A stretch of 51,683 nt of DNA from Streptomyces coryli (GCF_011044975.1 NZ_JAAKZV010000028.1:1-51683), one strand, 5' to 3'; shown: positions 36,144-44,874, counted from the stretch's first letter. Notes: generated by a model not told the origin, from the letters alone. Made by a program: numbers and translations.

Positions 36144-38638
36144 CTGCCCGGCAGGGCCACCCCGGCGTCGGCCGGGATCTGCAGGTCGTACGATCCGGTG
36201 CCGGTTTGCGTGGACTGCAGTGGCACCCGGCGCTGGTCGTTGTCGGTGGAGTGGGTCGAGGCGCTGTTGCGGACCAGGACGAAGGACGACACTGCCGAGT
36301 CCGTCGTGACCTGCAGCTTGGTGCCGTGGGCCACCTTGGACGGGACGGTGCCGGTGAGGGCGGGGCGGGGCTTCATCGAGCCGTCGGCGTTGAGGAGATA
36401 CGGCGGCGTGAAGATCGCGCCGTCCGCGTGGTTCGTAGCGCAGTCGCCGCACAGCCCGCCGCCGCCCGAGAAGATCCGGCCGTCGGGCAGCAGGTTGGCG
36501 ACGCTGTGGTAATTGCGCGGCACGGCCATCGTCGCCATCCGGGTGAAGGTGCCGGTGGCCGGATTCCAGATCTCCGGCGTCATCGTGGAGGTGGCGTCGG
36601 AGAACGGGACCGGCCACGACTGACCGCCGAAGACCGCGACCTTGCCGTCCGGCATGACCACGCTGTTGCCGAACGAGCGGGCGCCCGCCATGTCGCCGGT
36701 GCGGGTGCTGACCGGGTTGCCGCTGCCGGTGGCGTTCACCGTATAGGCGCGCTTCGTCGCGGGCGCGTCCTGATAGGCGGTGGCGCCGCCGAGGGTGAGC
36801 AGCTTGCCGATGTCGTACGAGACCGCGTTGCCGTTCATCGCGTCCGGGCTGTCGGCGCGGGTGCCGGCGGCGGTGATGCTGCCGTTGCCGGCGGTGGAGA
36901 TCCAGTTGAGCTGCTTGCTCGGGCCCAGGTGCAGCACGCGGCCACCTGAAGTGGCGTAGAGCCACTGGTGGTTGTCCGCGCGATACGGGCCGGCCGGGTC
37001 GGCGGTCATGGTGCTGGTCACCGGCACGCCGGACAGCTTGCGCCAGGTGCCGGTGGCCGGTGACCAGACCTCGCCGTCCTTGCCGCCGTTGCCGCCGCTC
37101 CAGGAGCCGCCGAGGACGAAGGCGTCGCCGTTCGAGAGCAGGGTCATCGCCTGGTAGCCGCGCGGGATGTTCATGTCCGTCGTCGACGTCCACTCGTCCG
37201 TCGCCGGGTTGTAGATGCTGGCGCGTTCGGAGTTGCTGCCGCCGGTGACCAACACCCGGCCGTCGGCGAGGACCGCGGTGCCGGGGCAGAACATGTCGTG
37301 CCCGGTGTTGTCGACGCGCCGCTGGGTGACCGCGCCGGTCTTGAGGTCCATGATCGCGGTCTGGGTGTAGCCGTTGCTGCCGCCGAAGCGGTCGACGGCA
37401 TACGCGGACCAGGCGAGCAGCTTGTTGTTGGGCAGCACCGCGGTCGCCACCGGCACCAGCGGGAATCCGGTCAGCTTGCTCCAGGCGCCGTGGGTGGCCG
37501 GGGCGGCCGGGCCGCTCAGCCGCAGCTCGGCGGCGGACGACCAGGGTCCGCGGCCGCCCGCTTCGGTGGTGGCCGTCAGCCGCACATAGCGGGCGGTCAC
37601 CGGGGCGGTGAAGGTCGCGCCCTTGACGGTGTCGTCGTCCTTCCAGGTGCCGCGGGCCACCGGCGCACCGAAGGTGGTGCCGTCCGTGCTGGTGGTGACC
37701 GTGTACGCGCCGATCCGGCCGTTGGCCCCGGACTTGCGCGGCTGATAGGTCAGCGCCGACACCGTACGACTGCTCTTCATGTCGATGGTGATGTGGTGCG
37801 GGAGCGGCGCCGGGGTCCCCGACCACTTGCTGTGCCACATCGTGTCGTCGTCGCCGTCGAGGGCCAGCGCGGCGCGGTTGTTCTGGGCGGTGGTCTCCTC
37901 GTCGCTGGCCGTGGCCGTCCATCCGGTGCGGGGCAGGTCCACCACGGAGGCGGGCATGCCCGGGTCGCCCAGCAGGTTCAGCTCGGCGGCGGAGGACCAC
38001 GGGCCGCGGTTGCCGGCCTCGGTGTTCGCGGTCAGCCGCACATAGCGGGCGCCCTTCGCGGCGAAGCTCAGCGTCTTGGTGGTGGCGTCGTCCGCGAGCG
38101 TCCCGGACGCGACGGCCGAGCCCCAGGTCTGGCCGTCGGTGCTGAGGTGGACGGCGTAGCCGCCGATCCGGCCGTTGGCGCTGCCGGTCCGCGGCTGGTA
38201 GACGAGGGCGGAGACGACCGCGGTGCGGTGCATGTCGATGGTGATGGTGTGCGGCAACGGCGCCGGAGTGCCGGACCACTTGCTGTGCCAGATGGTGGCG
38301 GCGCTGCCGTCGAGGACATTGGCCGCCCGCCCGTTCTCGCCGGATGTCTCCTCGTCGCTGGCCGCGGCGGTCCAGCCGTCGCGCGGCAGCTGCGGCGCGG
38401 TGGGCTCCTTCGCGTCGGCCGGGATCACGGGGTGGTGCGGCGACGTCAGCGGCTTGTCCGGCTTCGGGGCCGGCGGCGGATCCGCGGATCTCGCGGTGGC
38501 GTCCATGCTCGAGATGAGCGGCAGCAGCGCGGCCGCCACGGCCCCGAGCAGGAGCAATATGAGCCCGCGGGATCTGAGTCTGTTCAGCCTGATCAGTTCA
38601 TGCGCAGCACGCATCACCGCATCGCCCCCCCGGGCCAT
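36077..38638 (-). CDS. Membrane-anchored galactose-oxidase-like copper radical oxidase with two CBM32-like domains
   Basis: 853 residues: cytoplasmic start, one membrane segment (about 25-45), a Pro-rich linker, two F5/8 type C (CBM32-like) domains (about 85-230 and 235-380), a Kelch propeller (about 385-740) and a C-terminal DUF1929-like domain. All galactose-oxidase cofactor residues are present: Cys451 (HDMFCPG) and Tyr495 (PRGYQ) for the Cys-Tyr crosslink, 44 residues apart as in the Fusarium enzyme, Tyr710-His711 (RNYHS) and His796 (STHSTDNDQRR), 86 residues from Tyr710 as in that enzyme. It should oxidise primary alcohols, probably of sugars or glycans, to aldehydes with H2O2 release. 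ATG 38614 is an alternative start. Its 3' end overlaps the MetRS-like gene. Confidence 0.9.
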   Translation of the reverse strand: MARGGDAVMRAAHELIRLNRLRSRGLILLLLGAVAAALLPLISSMDATARSADPPPAPKPDKPLTSPHHPVIPADAKEPTAPQLPRDGWTAAASDEETSGENGRAANVLDGSAATIWHSKWSGTPAPLPHTITIDMHRTAVVSALVYQPRTGSANGRIGGYAVHLSTDGQTWGSAVASGTLADDATTKTLSFAAKGARYVRLTANTEAGNRGPWSSAAELNLLGDPGMPASVVDLPRTGWTATASDEETTAQNNRAALALDGDDDTMWHSKWSGTPAPLPHHITIDMKSSRTVSALTYQPRKSGANGRIGAYTVTTSTDGTTFGAPVARGTWKDDDTVKGATFTAPVTARYVRLTATTEAGGRGPWSSAAELRLSGPAAPATHGAWSKLTGFPLVPVATAVLPNNKLLAWSAYAVDRFGGSNGYTQTAIMDLKTGAVTQRRVDNTGHDMFCPGTAVLADGRVLVTGGSNSERASIYNPATDEWTSTTDMNIPRGYQAMTLLSNGDAFVLGGSWSGGNGGKDGEVWSPATGTWRKLSGVPVTSTMTADPAGPYRADNHQWLYATSGGRVLHLGPSKQLNWISTAGNGSITAAGTRADSPDAMNGNAVSYDIGKLLTLGGATAYQDAPATKRAYTVNATGSGNPVSTRTGDMAGARSFGNSVVMPDGKVAVFGGQSWPVPFSDATSTMTPEIWNPATGTFTRMATMAVPRNYHSVANLLPDGRIFSGGGGLCGDCATNHADGAIFTPPYLLNADGSMKPRPALTGTVPSKVAHGTKLQVTTDSAVSSFVLVRNSASTHSTDNDQRRVPLQSTQTGTGSYDLQIPADAGVALPGSYMLFALNSQGVPSVAKLLTVG

Positions 38639-38818
38639 TCACCGCGTCCCCACGCGGAGATGAGCACCATAGCGGGATAAGGGTGTGATTAGGGAGACTC
38701 GACGGGAGTGGTGGCCGGAAATGGCCCACGCCGTCGATCGATCGTCGCCGCCGGGTTCACGTACCGACGTCCTGTCGGCTCCCCTTCTCAACAAGCCTCC
38801 CTTTACCGGGACTTGACC

Positions 38819-38840
38819 ATCGAGAAGAGATCGAGAAGAG
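38819..38840 (+). repeat. Two tandem 11-bp repeats before the small peptide gene
   Basis: ATCGAGAAGAG occurs twice in direct tandem (38819-38829 and 38830-38840). The second copy with the following GGAG forms the purine-rich ribosome-binding region for the ATG at 38848. It may be an accidental duplication or a translational-control element. Confidence 0.6.
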
Positions 38841-38847
38841 GGAGCCC

Positions 38848-39012
38848 ATGCAGACACTCAGCGCCATGGCCGCCGCCATCGCGGCGGTGCTGGCCAACCA
38901 GAGCCTGACCCTGCTGTCCGACTGGCTGCACCAGCGCAAATACGCCCGCCACGAACGCCATGCGTGTCCCAGCGCGCGGACACCGCGCAGGGAGGCGGGG
39001 CATCGTGAGTGA
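38848..39012 (+). CDS. Small 54-residue protein upstream of the sigma factor
   Basis: 54 residues from ATG 38848, with an AAGAGGGAG ribosome-binding site 4 bases upstream. The first 27 residues form an Ala/Leu-rich helix (MQTLSAMAAAIAAVLANQ, then SLTLLSDW) that could lie on or span a membrane; the rest is strongly basic (HQRKYARHERHACPSARTPRR) with one Cys. Its last 8 bases overlap the GTG start of the sigma-factor gene, so the two are translationally coupled. Not recognised. It could be a leader peptide, a small membrane protein or an anti-sigma-like helper. The overlap and ribosome-binding site are the only evidence that it is a gene. Confidence 0.5.
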   Translation: MQTLSAMAAAIAAVLANQSLTLLSDWLHQRKYARHERHACPSARTPRREAGHRE

Positions 39013-39577
39013 CAGCACCGCACCGCAATTGGGCGACGCGTCGAGCCGTACGGAAACCGTCGGATTCGAGGCGTTCTACCGGGAGACGACGAACCACCTC
39101 GTCGCCTTCCTCATCAACCAGGGCGCCTCGCTGCACCTGGCCGCCGACATCGCGCAGGAGACCATGATCAAGGCGTATCAGCGCTGGTCCGGCATCGACA
39201 GCCCGCGAGCCTGGGTGCACACCGTCGCCTCCCGGGCGCTGATCCGGGAGTTCAGCAGCACCCGGGAGCGGCCCGTCGGCGAGCTGCCGGAGCCGACGTC
39301 GCTGCTGCCGGGCGTGGGCGACGTCGTGGAGTGGGAGCTACGGGACCACGCCCTGACCGTGCTGCGCCGGCTGCCGCCGCGGCAGCGCCAGGTCGTCGCC
39401 TGGACCCTGAGCGGATTCACCCCCGGCGAGATCGCCGGGGAGCTCGGGATCACCCCCAACGCCGTCAGCGCGAGCCTGCGCAAGGCCCGCCGCGCGGTGA
39501 GCGCGGAGCTGCGGCCCACAACGCAGGACCGAGGAGTGACCGCCCGAGAAGTGGCGGACGGAAAGGAGGAACGGTGA
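39005..39577 (+). CDS. ECF-type RNA polymerase sigma factor
   Basis: 190 residues from GTG 39005, with GGGAGG about 8 bases upstream. Region 2 is residues 18-80 (FEAFYRETTNHLVAFLINQG, AADIAQETMIKAYQRWSGID, SPRAWVHTVASRALIREF). Region 4 is about residues 115-170 (LRRLPPRQRQVVAWTLSGFTPGEIAGELGITPNAVSASLRKARRAV). There is no extra C-terminal domain and no zinc-type anti-sigma gene next to it. It overlaps the next gene by 4 bp (GTGA), so the downstream helical protein is made with it and is the best candidate for its regulator or effector. The group within the ECF family was not assigned. Confidence 0.88.
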   Translation: MSDSTAPQLGDASSRTETVGFEAFYRETTNHLVAFLINQGASLHLAADIAQETMIKAYQRWSGIDSPRAWVHTVASRALIREFSSTRERPVGELPEPTSLLPGVGDVVEWELRDHALTVLRRLPPRQRQVVAWTLSGFTPGEIAGELGITPNAVSASLRKARRAVSAELRPTTQDRGVTAREVADGKEER

Positions 39578-40602
39578 CGGACGGCTACGTCAACGAAGCC
39601 AGGGAAGCCGCCGGCCGGCTGCTCGCCGGCCATCAGTCTGCGCTGGCGGCGACGCTCGCCGCGCGGCTGGACATCGAGGCCGGACTGCGCGAGGTGCTGA
39701 TCCAGGCCCGTTACGACGCGCTGGCCGAGGACTTGGAGCGGGTGCTCGACGTCGAGTCGGGGCTGCGGGCCATCGTGCCGGGCGCCATGCCCCCGCTGCC
39801 AGCGCACGCCGCGCACCGCTGGCTCGCCCACCTGTCGCTGGTCAGCCCGCCGGAACGGATGACGCTGCGCGGCGACCCCGCGGTCGCCGGCGAATACCGG
39901 GTGCTCGTCTACGCCCTCAACGCCGCCGCCGCCCTGGAGCGCGGCCGCGACCGCGCGCTCGCGCTCGACCGCGCCCTCTCCCTCGACCACGGCCTCGACC
40001 GCCCGGCGGACCGCACCTACGCCCTCGGCCAGGACCGGAACCTCGCCCGCCGCCTCAACGACGACCTGCTCGCCGACATCAAGCTCCTCGACAACCTCGT
40101 CGGCGTCTGCTCCCTCGACCTCGGCGTCCTGGACGCCGACCTCGCGAAGGCCCGAGCCTGCCTCGACGCCTTCACCCGCGAACTCACCACCATCGCCGAC
40201 CTCGTCCACCGCTTCTCCGGCGCCCTGGCCCGCGATCGCATCCGCGACCTGGCGCTGGGCCTGGACCGTGCGCGGGCGCGCGCCCGCACCCTGGCCGATG
40301 AGTGCCGCAAACGGGTCCAGGGAACTACGGGCATCACTTTGGGGGAGGACCCTCCGCTCTTCGGCGAGACGGCCGTCGAGGAGTTCCTCAACGACTTCAC
40401 CGACGCCGACCTCACCGACGCCGACCTGACGGGGGTGGATCTGATCGGGGTCCGCTGGACGGAGCACGGGACCCGCTGGCCCGCGACGGTGGATGTCCGT
40501 GCTCTCAAGTCCCGGTCGGAGGAGTCGCCTTCGGGGAGCGGTGTGTACGTCGTGCTTCCCGGTCAGCCCTTCACCGCCCCCGATACGAGCCCAGCCACGT
40601 AG
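39574..40602 (+). CDS. Helical protein with pentapeptide-like C-terminal tail, coupled to the ECF sigma gene
   Basis: 342 residues from GTG 39574, with AAGGAGG 4 bases before it and a GTGA overlap with the sigma gene. The protein is almost all helix with charged Ala/Leu/Arg/Asp repeats (RDRALALDRALSLDHGLDRP, RIRDLALGLDRARARARTLA), no membrane segment and no signal peptide. Near the C-terminus is a short pentapeptide-like run DFTDADLTDADLTGVDLIGV followed by RWTEHGTRWP. A similar tail occurs in several Streptomyces regulatory or effector-associated proteins. A role as an anti-sigma or partner of the sigma factor is plausible but unproven. Its last 40 bases overlap the converging permease gene. 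Confidence 0.7.
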   Translation: MTDGYVNEAREAAGRLLAGHQSALAATLAARLDIEAGLREVLIQARYDALAEDLERVLDVESGLRAIVPGAMPPLPAHAAHRWLAHLSLVSPPERMTLRGDPAVAGEYRVLVYALNAAAALERGRDRALALDRALSLDHGLDRPADRTYALGQDRNLARRLNDDLLADIKLLDNLVGVCSLDLGVLDADLAKARACLDAFTRELTTIADLVHRFSGALARDRIRDLALGLDRARARARTLADECRKRVQGTTGITLGEDPPLFGETAVEEFLNDFTDADLTDADLTGVDLIGVRWTEHGTRWPATVDVRALKSRSEESPSGSGVYVVLPGQPFTAPDTSPAT

Positions 40603-41423
40603 AACCGCTGCAGCGCCACATACAGCACCACGCACGGGATCATCGCGACCACCGCGCCCGCCGCCAGCAGGCCGAAGTCCACCTGTCCGTACGAGCCCTG
40701 CTGCAGGTTGGACAGGGCCACCGGAAGGGTGAAGAGGTCCGGGTCGGTGAGGAAGGTCAGCGCGCCGAGGAAGTCCGTCCAGGACGCGAGGAAGGCGTAC
40801 AGCGCCACAGTCGCCGCGCCCGGGGTGATCAGCGGGCGCAGCACGGACAGCAGCAGCCGTGCGGTGCCCGTGCCGTCCACATGCGCGGAGTCCTCCAGCT
40901 CCGCGGGGATGGAGGCGAAGGAATTGCGCATCACGATGACGCCGAAGGGGAGGTTGACGGTGGTGGAGAACAGCACCAGGCCGAACAGCGAGTCGGTCAG
41001 GCCGATCGTGTTCAGCTCCAGGTAGAGCGGGGTGAGGATGGCCTGGAACGGCACCATCATCGTCAGCACCACCACGCTCAGCAGCCCGGCACGGCCGCGG
41101 AAGGCGAAGCGCGCGAAGCCGTAGCCGGCCAGGGTGGAGAGGACGGCTGTCAGCACCGCGGTCGACAGCGACACGGTCAGGGAGTTGAGCACCGGGCGGG
41201 CCATGTCGCCCTGGGTCAGCAGGCGGTCGAAGTTGTCCAGCGTCCACTCGAAGAAGGTCGACAGGCTCGGTGCGCCCATGACGACGTCGTTCGGCTGCGC
41301 CGAGCGGATCAGGGCGAAGCCGAGCGGCACGAGGAAGACCAGCGCGGCGCCGCCCCCGCCGAGCACGTAGAGGATCAGCTTCAGGCGGGTGTCGGTGCGG
41401 CGCGGGGTCGCGATGGTGGCCAT
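40563..41423 (-). CDS. Sugar ABC transporter permease (MalG-like)
   Basis: 286 residues with six membrane segments. The N-terminus is TPRRTDTRLKLILYVLGG and the inner-membrane EAA-type loop that contacts the ATPase is near EDSAHVDGTGTARLLLSVLRPLITPG. This is the carbohydrate uptake CUT1 family. It is the last gene of a binding protein-permease-permease operon. No ATPase gene is present; Streptomyces often use the shared MsiK ATPase for such importers. The gene starts 6 bp after the upstream permease stop. Confidence 0.92.
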   Translation of the reverse strand: MATIATPRRTDTRLKLILYVLGGGGAALVFLVPLGFALIRSAQPNDVVMGAPSLSTFFEWTLDNFDRLLTQGDMARPVLNSLTVSLSTAVLTAVLSTLAGYGFARFAFRGRAGLLSVVVLTMMVPFQAILTPLYLELNTIGLTDSLFGLVLFSTTVNLPFGVIVMRNSFASIPAELEDSAHVDGTGTARLLLSVLRPLITPGAATVALYAFLASWTDFLGALTFLTDPDLFTLPVALSNLQQGSYGQVDFGLLAAGAVVAMIPCVVLYVALQRFYVAGLVSGAVKG

Positions 41424-41429
41424 GGCACC

Positions 41430-42380
41430 TCAGTCCTTCTCGCGGAGCAGCCAGAACTGCACGGCGGCGATGACGGCGATGATCAGTACGAGGATGAGCG
41501 ACATCGCGGTGGAGGCGCCCAGCTGCAGGTCCACGAAGGCCCGGCGGTAGACGGACATCACCACGGTGGTGGTCTCGGAGCCGGGACCGCCCTGGGTGAG
41601 GATGTAGAACTGGTTGAACGCCAGCAGCGAGCCGATCACCGAGATCACCGCGCACAGCCCGAGCGTCCGCCGCACCATCGGCAGCGTGATGTACCGCTCG
41701 GTGCGCCACCAGCCGGCGCCGTCCAGCTCCGCGGACTCGTAGACCTCCCTGGGGATGCCCTGCATGGCCGACATCAGCAGCACCATCGTCAGGCCCGAGG
41801 TGCCCCAGAGCACCATGACGATGATCAGGCCTGTCGCGAGCGGTCCGTCGACCAGCCAGGCCGTGGAGCCGTCCGTGATGCCGAGCGCCTTGAGCAGCGC
41901 GTTGATCGCGCCGCTGTTGGGCTGGGCTTCCAGCAGCGTCGTGAAGCTGATGGTGGTCAGGCCGATGATGAACGGCAGGAAGAAGATGGTGCGCAGCAGC
42001 GTCGAGCCCCGGCGGTTGGCGCGCACCAGGACGGCGAGGGTGTAGCCGAGCACCAGGATCGGGCCCGTGACGATCGCCGTGTAGAGCAGGGTGTAGCCGA
42101 TGGATGGCAGGAAGACCGGGTCGGAGAGGGCGAGTTCGTAGTTCTTGAGGCCGGTGAAGTGGTACGGGCCGATCAGCGGGAAGTCGGTCAGCGAGATGTA
42201 GCCGGCCACCACCAGCGGGGTGAAGACGAAGGCCAGCACGAACAGCACGGCGGGCGCGACGAGCAGGAAGCCGGTGCGGGCCGGGTGGGTGAGTGAGCCG
42301 GCGCGGCGGCGCGGCGCCGGGCGGGCGCGCAGGGGGCGGGTGTGCCGCCGGGGCGCGGCGGTCTTGAGGGTCGTACTCAC
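41430..42380 (-). CDS. Sugar ABC transporter permease (MalF-like)
   Basis: 316 residues. A basic N-terminus with RRHTRPLRARPAPRRRAG is followed by six membrane segments starting GFLLVAPAVLFVLAFVFTPLV. The EAA loop is YESAELDGAGWWRTERYITLPMVRRT, given in part here (ESAELDGAGWW). It pairs with the MalG-like permease. Its start overlaps the binding-protein stop by 4 bp, showing tight coupling. Substrate is inferred only from the neighbouring GH127-like enzyme, perhaps an arabinose-containing oligosaccharide. Confidence 0.92.
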   Translation of the reverse strand: MSTTLKTAAPRRHTRPLRARPAPRRRAGSLTHPARTGFLLVAPAVLFVLAFVFTPLVVAGYISLTDFPLIGPYHFTGLKNYELALSDPVFLPSIGYTLLYTAIVTGPILVLGYTLAVLVRANRRGSTLLRTIFFLPFIIGLTTISFTTLLEAQPNSGAINALLKALGITDGSTAWLVDGPLATGLIIVMVLWGTSGLTMVLLMSAMQGIPREVYESAELDGAGWWRTERYITLPMVRRTLGLCAVISVIGSLLAFNQFYILTQGGPGSETTTVVMSVYRRAFVDLQLGASTAMSLILVLIIAVIAAVQFWLLREKD

Positions 42381-43699
42381 GCGTCCCCCTGTCGTAGAAC
42401 CTCGTCGAAGCGCTGCTGGGCCTCGCGCATCGCCTGCTCCACCTCGCCGCCGAAGGTGGCGCGGCGGAGCATGGCGAGCCAGGGGCCGTCGTTCTGGTTG
42501 AAGATGCGGTTGTACGCGAGGGCGAGCGGGGCGCGCCCCGAGTCGATGGCGGTCAGCGGGGCCACCGCGAGCGGGTACTTCTTGCGGAAGGCCGGGGTCG
42601 CGGCGTCGGAGCGGACCGGGGCCATGCCGGCGGCGGGCAGCGTGCCCTGCCGGCGCACGGTGAGGCAGAAGCGGACGAAGTCCCAGGCGCCTTCCGGGTT
42701 CCTGGCGCCGTTCGGGATGCCGAAGTTATTGCCTCCCGCGAAGAAGGCGTGGCCGCCGTCCGGGCCGCTGAGCAGCCGCACCGCGAGGTCGTCGCGCAGC
42801 GCCTTCGGGGCCTTGGGGAACGTGATGTTGTAGCCGCTGGGCAGCATCGCGACCTTCCCGGCGTAGAAGGCGGCGGTCCAGCGGGCACCGTCGTCGGAGA
42901 AGCAGTCGCGCGGCATCAGCCGCTCCCGCCACAGCGTGTGCAGGAACTTCAGGGTGCGGCGCAGCGGTTCATTGCCGGCGATGTGCGCGCGCTGGCTGCC
43001 GATGCCGCCGGTGACCAGGTCCTCGCCGCCGGCCCAGATGTGCGGCTGGACGGTGAAGGCGAGGCCGCCGGAGCCATTGCCCGGCAGATACCAGCCGTAG
43101 AAGTCCTTGCCGAGGCCGCGCACCGCCCGGGCCGCCTCCAGATAGCCCTCGAAGGAGCCGGTCGCGTCGTCGACGCTCACCTTGGCGCGGTCGAGGAGGG
43201 CCTGATTGCACCACAGCGCGGAGTTGTCGGCGATGGACGGGACGCCGTAGTAGCGGCCGTCGCGCTTGGCGAGCGCGAGGTGCCCCGGGCTCAGCCGGTC
43301 GCGGTACGGCAACTCCTCCAGCAGCGGCGTCAGATCGGCGAAGGCGCCGCGGTGCACGAAGGCCGCCGAGTTGATGACATCGATGTCGACGAGGTCGGGC
43401 ATCCGGCCGCCGCGGATGGCGGTGGCGAGCTTGGTGACGAACATGCCGTCGGGCACCGGCGTGAGGCGGATGCGGACGCGGTCCTGGGCGGCGTGGAAGG
43501 CCGCGACGGTCGGCTCCGAGGTGCCGACGAGGCCGCCGCGGCACCACACATCGACGGTGCCGTGGGCCCGTTCGCGGAAGTCGGCCGCGGCGGTGTCCAG
43601 GGGCGGCGGCGCCTTGGCGCACCCCGCCAGCGCCGCGCCGGCCAGACCGGCCGCGCCACCACCGAGCAGCGCCAGGAACCGGCTCCGGGTGAGCTCCAT
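42377..43699 (-). CDS. Sugar-binding lipoprotein of the ABC importer
   Basis: 440 residues, a CUT1 type extracellular solute-binding protein. A lipoprotein signal peptide ends in LAGC (Cys27), with an RSRFLALLGGG start that could use the Tat route (RSRF after MELT). The body has the binding-protein pattern GTVDVWCRGG, PDLVDIDVINSAAFVHRGAFADL, and GKVAMLPSGYNI. ATG 43699 was chosen because AGGAG lies 9-10 bases upstream; a TTG at 43708 abuts that site. It delivers sugar to the two permeases. The promoter and operator are described next. Confidence 0.92.
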   Translation of the reverse strand: MELTRSRFLALLGGGAAGLAGAALAGCAKAPPPLDTAAADFRERAHGTVDVWCRGGLVGTSEPTVAAFHAAQDRVRIRLTPVPDGMFVTKLATAIRGGRMPDLVDIDVINSAAFVHRGAFADLTPLLEELPYRDRLSPGHLALAKRDGRYYGVPSIADNSALWCNQALLDRAKVSVDDATGSFEGYLEAARAVRGLGKDFYGWYLPGNGSGGLAFTVQPHIWAGGEDLVTGGIGSQRAHIAGNEPLRRTLKFLHTLWRERLMPRDCFSDDGARWTAAFYAGKVAMLPSGYNITFPKAPKALRDDLAVRLLSGPDGGHAFFAGGNNFGIPNGARNPEGAWDFVRFCLTVRRQGTLPAAGMAPVRSDAATPAFRKKYPLAVAPLTAIDSGRAPLALAYNRIFNQNDGPWLAMLRRATFGGEVEQAMREAQQRFDEVLRQGDA

Positions 43700-43729
43700 C
43701 GTGTCCAACTCCTGCCGGAAGGAAAATCA

Positions 43730-43775
43730 GGAAACCGATTTCCGAAACCGTAAGAGCGTGCACACCGGCCGTCAA
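43730..43775 (-). promoter_or_regulatory. Promoter and LacI-type operator of the sugar import operon
   Basis: On the minus strand TTGACG (43770-43775) and TACGGT (43747-43752) are separated by 17 bases. The palindrome GGAAACCGATTTCC (43730-43743; 6 of 7 pairs complementary) lies just downstream of the -10, at the expected RNA start. A LacI-type repressor bound there would block initiation. The divergent regulator is the obvious candidate. Confidence 0.75.
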
Positions 43776-43789
43776 CCCGTCTGAAAGCG

Positions 43790-43818
43790 TTGACTAGTTG
43801 ATCCCCTTGGTGTCCGAT
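43790..43818 (+). promoter_or_regulatory. Promoter of the LacI-type regulator and GH127-like gene
   Basis: TTGACT (43790-43795) and TCCGAT (43813-43818) are separated by 17 bases, 28 bp before the regulator ATG at 43846. No clear copy of the 14-bp operator lies on this promoter, so autoregulation, if any, would act from the shared site about 50 bp away. Confidence 0.5.
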
Positions 43819-43845
43819 GGGAACGACCGGAAAATCGGAGGAAGC

Positions 43846-44865
43846 ATGAAGCAGGATGGCCGGCTCGTGCGCATCGTCGATGTCGCCCGCGCCGCCGGCG
43901 TCTCGCCGAGCACCGTCTCCAAGGCCCTCAACGACTCGGGTTCGCTGAAGGCGGCCACCCGCGAGCGGGTCCGTGAGGCCGCCGACCGGCTCGGCTTCGT
44001 CTCCGACGCCGGCGCCCGGGCGCTGTCGATGCGGCGCACGTTCATCGTCGGTCTGCTGAGCACGGACGACATCGGCCGGTTCAGCATGCCGGTGATGCAG
44101 GGTGCGGAGAACGCCTTCGCGGTGGGGGAGATCTCCACCCTGGTGGCCACCGCCCGGCACGACGCGGTCCGCGAGCAGCACCATCTGCGTACGCTCATCG
44201 CCCGGCGCGTGGACGGCATCATCGTCACCGGCAAGACCACCGACCCGCGCGAGCCGATCGAGGTCCCGGTCCCGGTGGTCTACGCCCTCGCGCCCTCCGC
44301 CGACCCGGACGACATCTCGGTGCTGCCGGACGACGCCGCGGGCATGCGTCTCGTCGTCGACCACCTGCGCACCCTCGGCCACCGGCGGGTGGCGCACATC
44401 GCGGGCCGCGCCGACCAGAACACCTCCCGGGTGCGGCTCGCCGCCCTCCAAGAGGCGCTGGCCGAGGCCGGGATGGAGTTGGTCGGGGAGCCGCTGTTCG
44501 GCGAGTGGAGCGAGCCGTGGGGCCGGCGCGCGGTCGACCTCGTGCTGCGCGACGCGGCCGAGCCGCCGGTGACCGCGATCGTCTGCGCCTCCGACCAGCT
44601 CGCCCGCGCCGCGGCTGACCGGCTGCGCGAGCGCGGCCTGCGCGTCCCGGACGACATCGCCGTGACGGGTTACGACAACTGGCACGTGATGTGGTCCGCC
44701 AGCCGTCCTCCGCTCACCACCGTGGACATGGAGCTGGAAGCGCTCGGGCGGCGCGCGGCGGAGCGGCTGCTGGCCGAGATCCAGGAGGCCGATACCGGCC
44801 CGCGCGGCATCGAATACCTCCCGCCGCGGCTGGTGGCCCGCGGCTCGACCATCGCCGGCGACTGA
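43846..44865 (+). CDS. LacI-family transcriptional regulator
   Basis: 339 residues, normal length. The helix-turn-helix (RIVDVARAAGVSPSTVSKAL) and hinge (ADRLGFVSDAGARALSMRRT) are at residues 7-60; the sugar-binding domain follows with VGLLSTDDIGRFS, RRVDGIIVTGK, LGHRRVAHIAG and IAVTGYDNWHVM. ATG 43846 has GGAGGA 3-4 bases upstream. It is divergent from the importer and precedes the GH127-like gene by 79 bp, probably in one transcript. It likely represses the importer through the 14-bp palindrome at 43730, relieved by the imported sugar. Confidence 0.93.
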   Translation: MKQDGRLVRIVDVARAAGVSPSTVSKALNDSGSLKAATRERVREAADRLGFVSDAGARALSMRRTFIVGLLSTDDIGRFSMPVMQGAENAFAVGEISTLVATARHDAVREQHHLRTLIARRVDGIIVTGKTTDPREPIEVPVPVVYALAPSADPDDISVLPDDAAGMRLVVDHLRTLGHRRVAHIAGRADQNTSRVRLAALQEALAEAGMELVGEPLFGEWSEPWGRRAVDLVLRDAAEPPVTAIVCASDQLARAAADRLRERGLRVPDDIAVTGYDNWHVMWSASRPPLTTVDMELEALGRRAAERLLAEIQEADTGPRGIEYLPPRLVARGSTIAGD

Positions 44866-44874
44866 CCGGACCCA

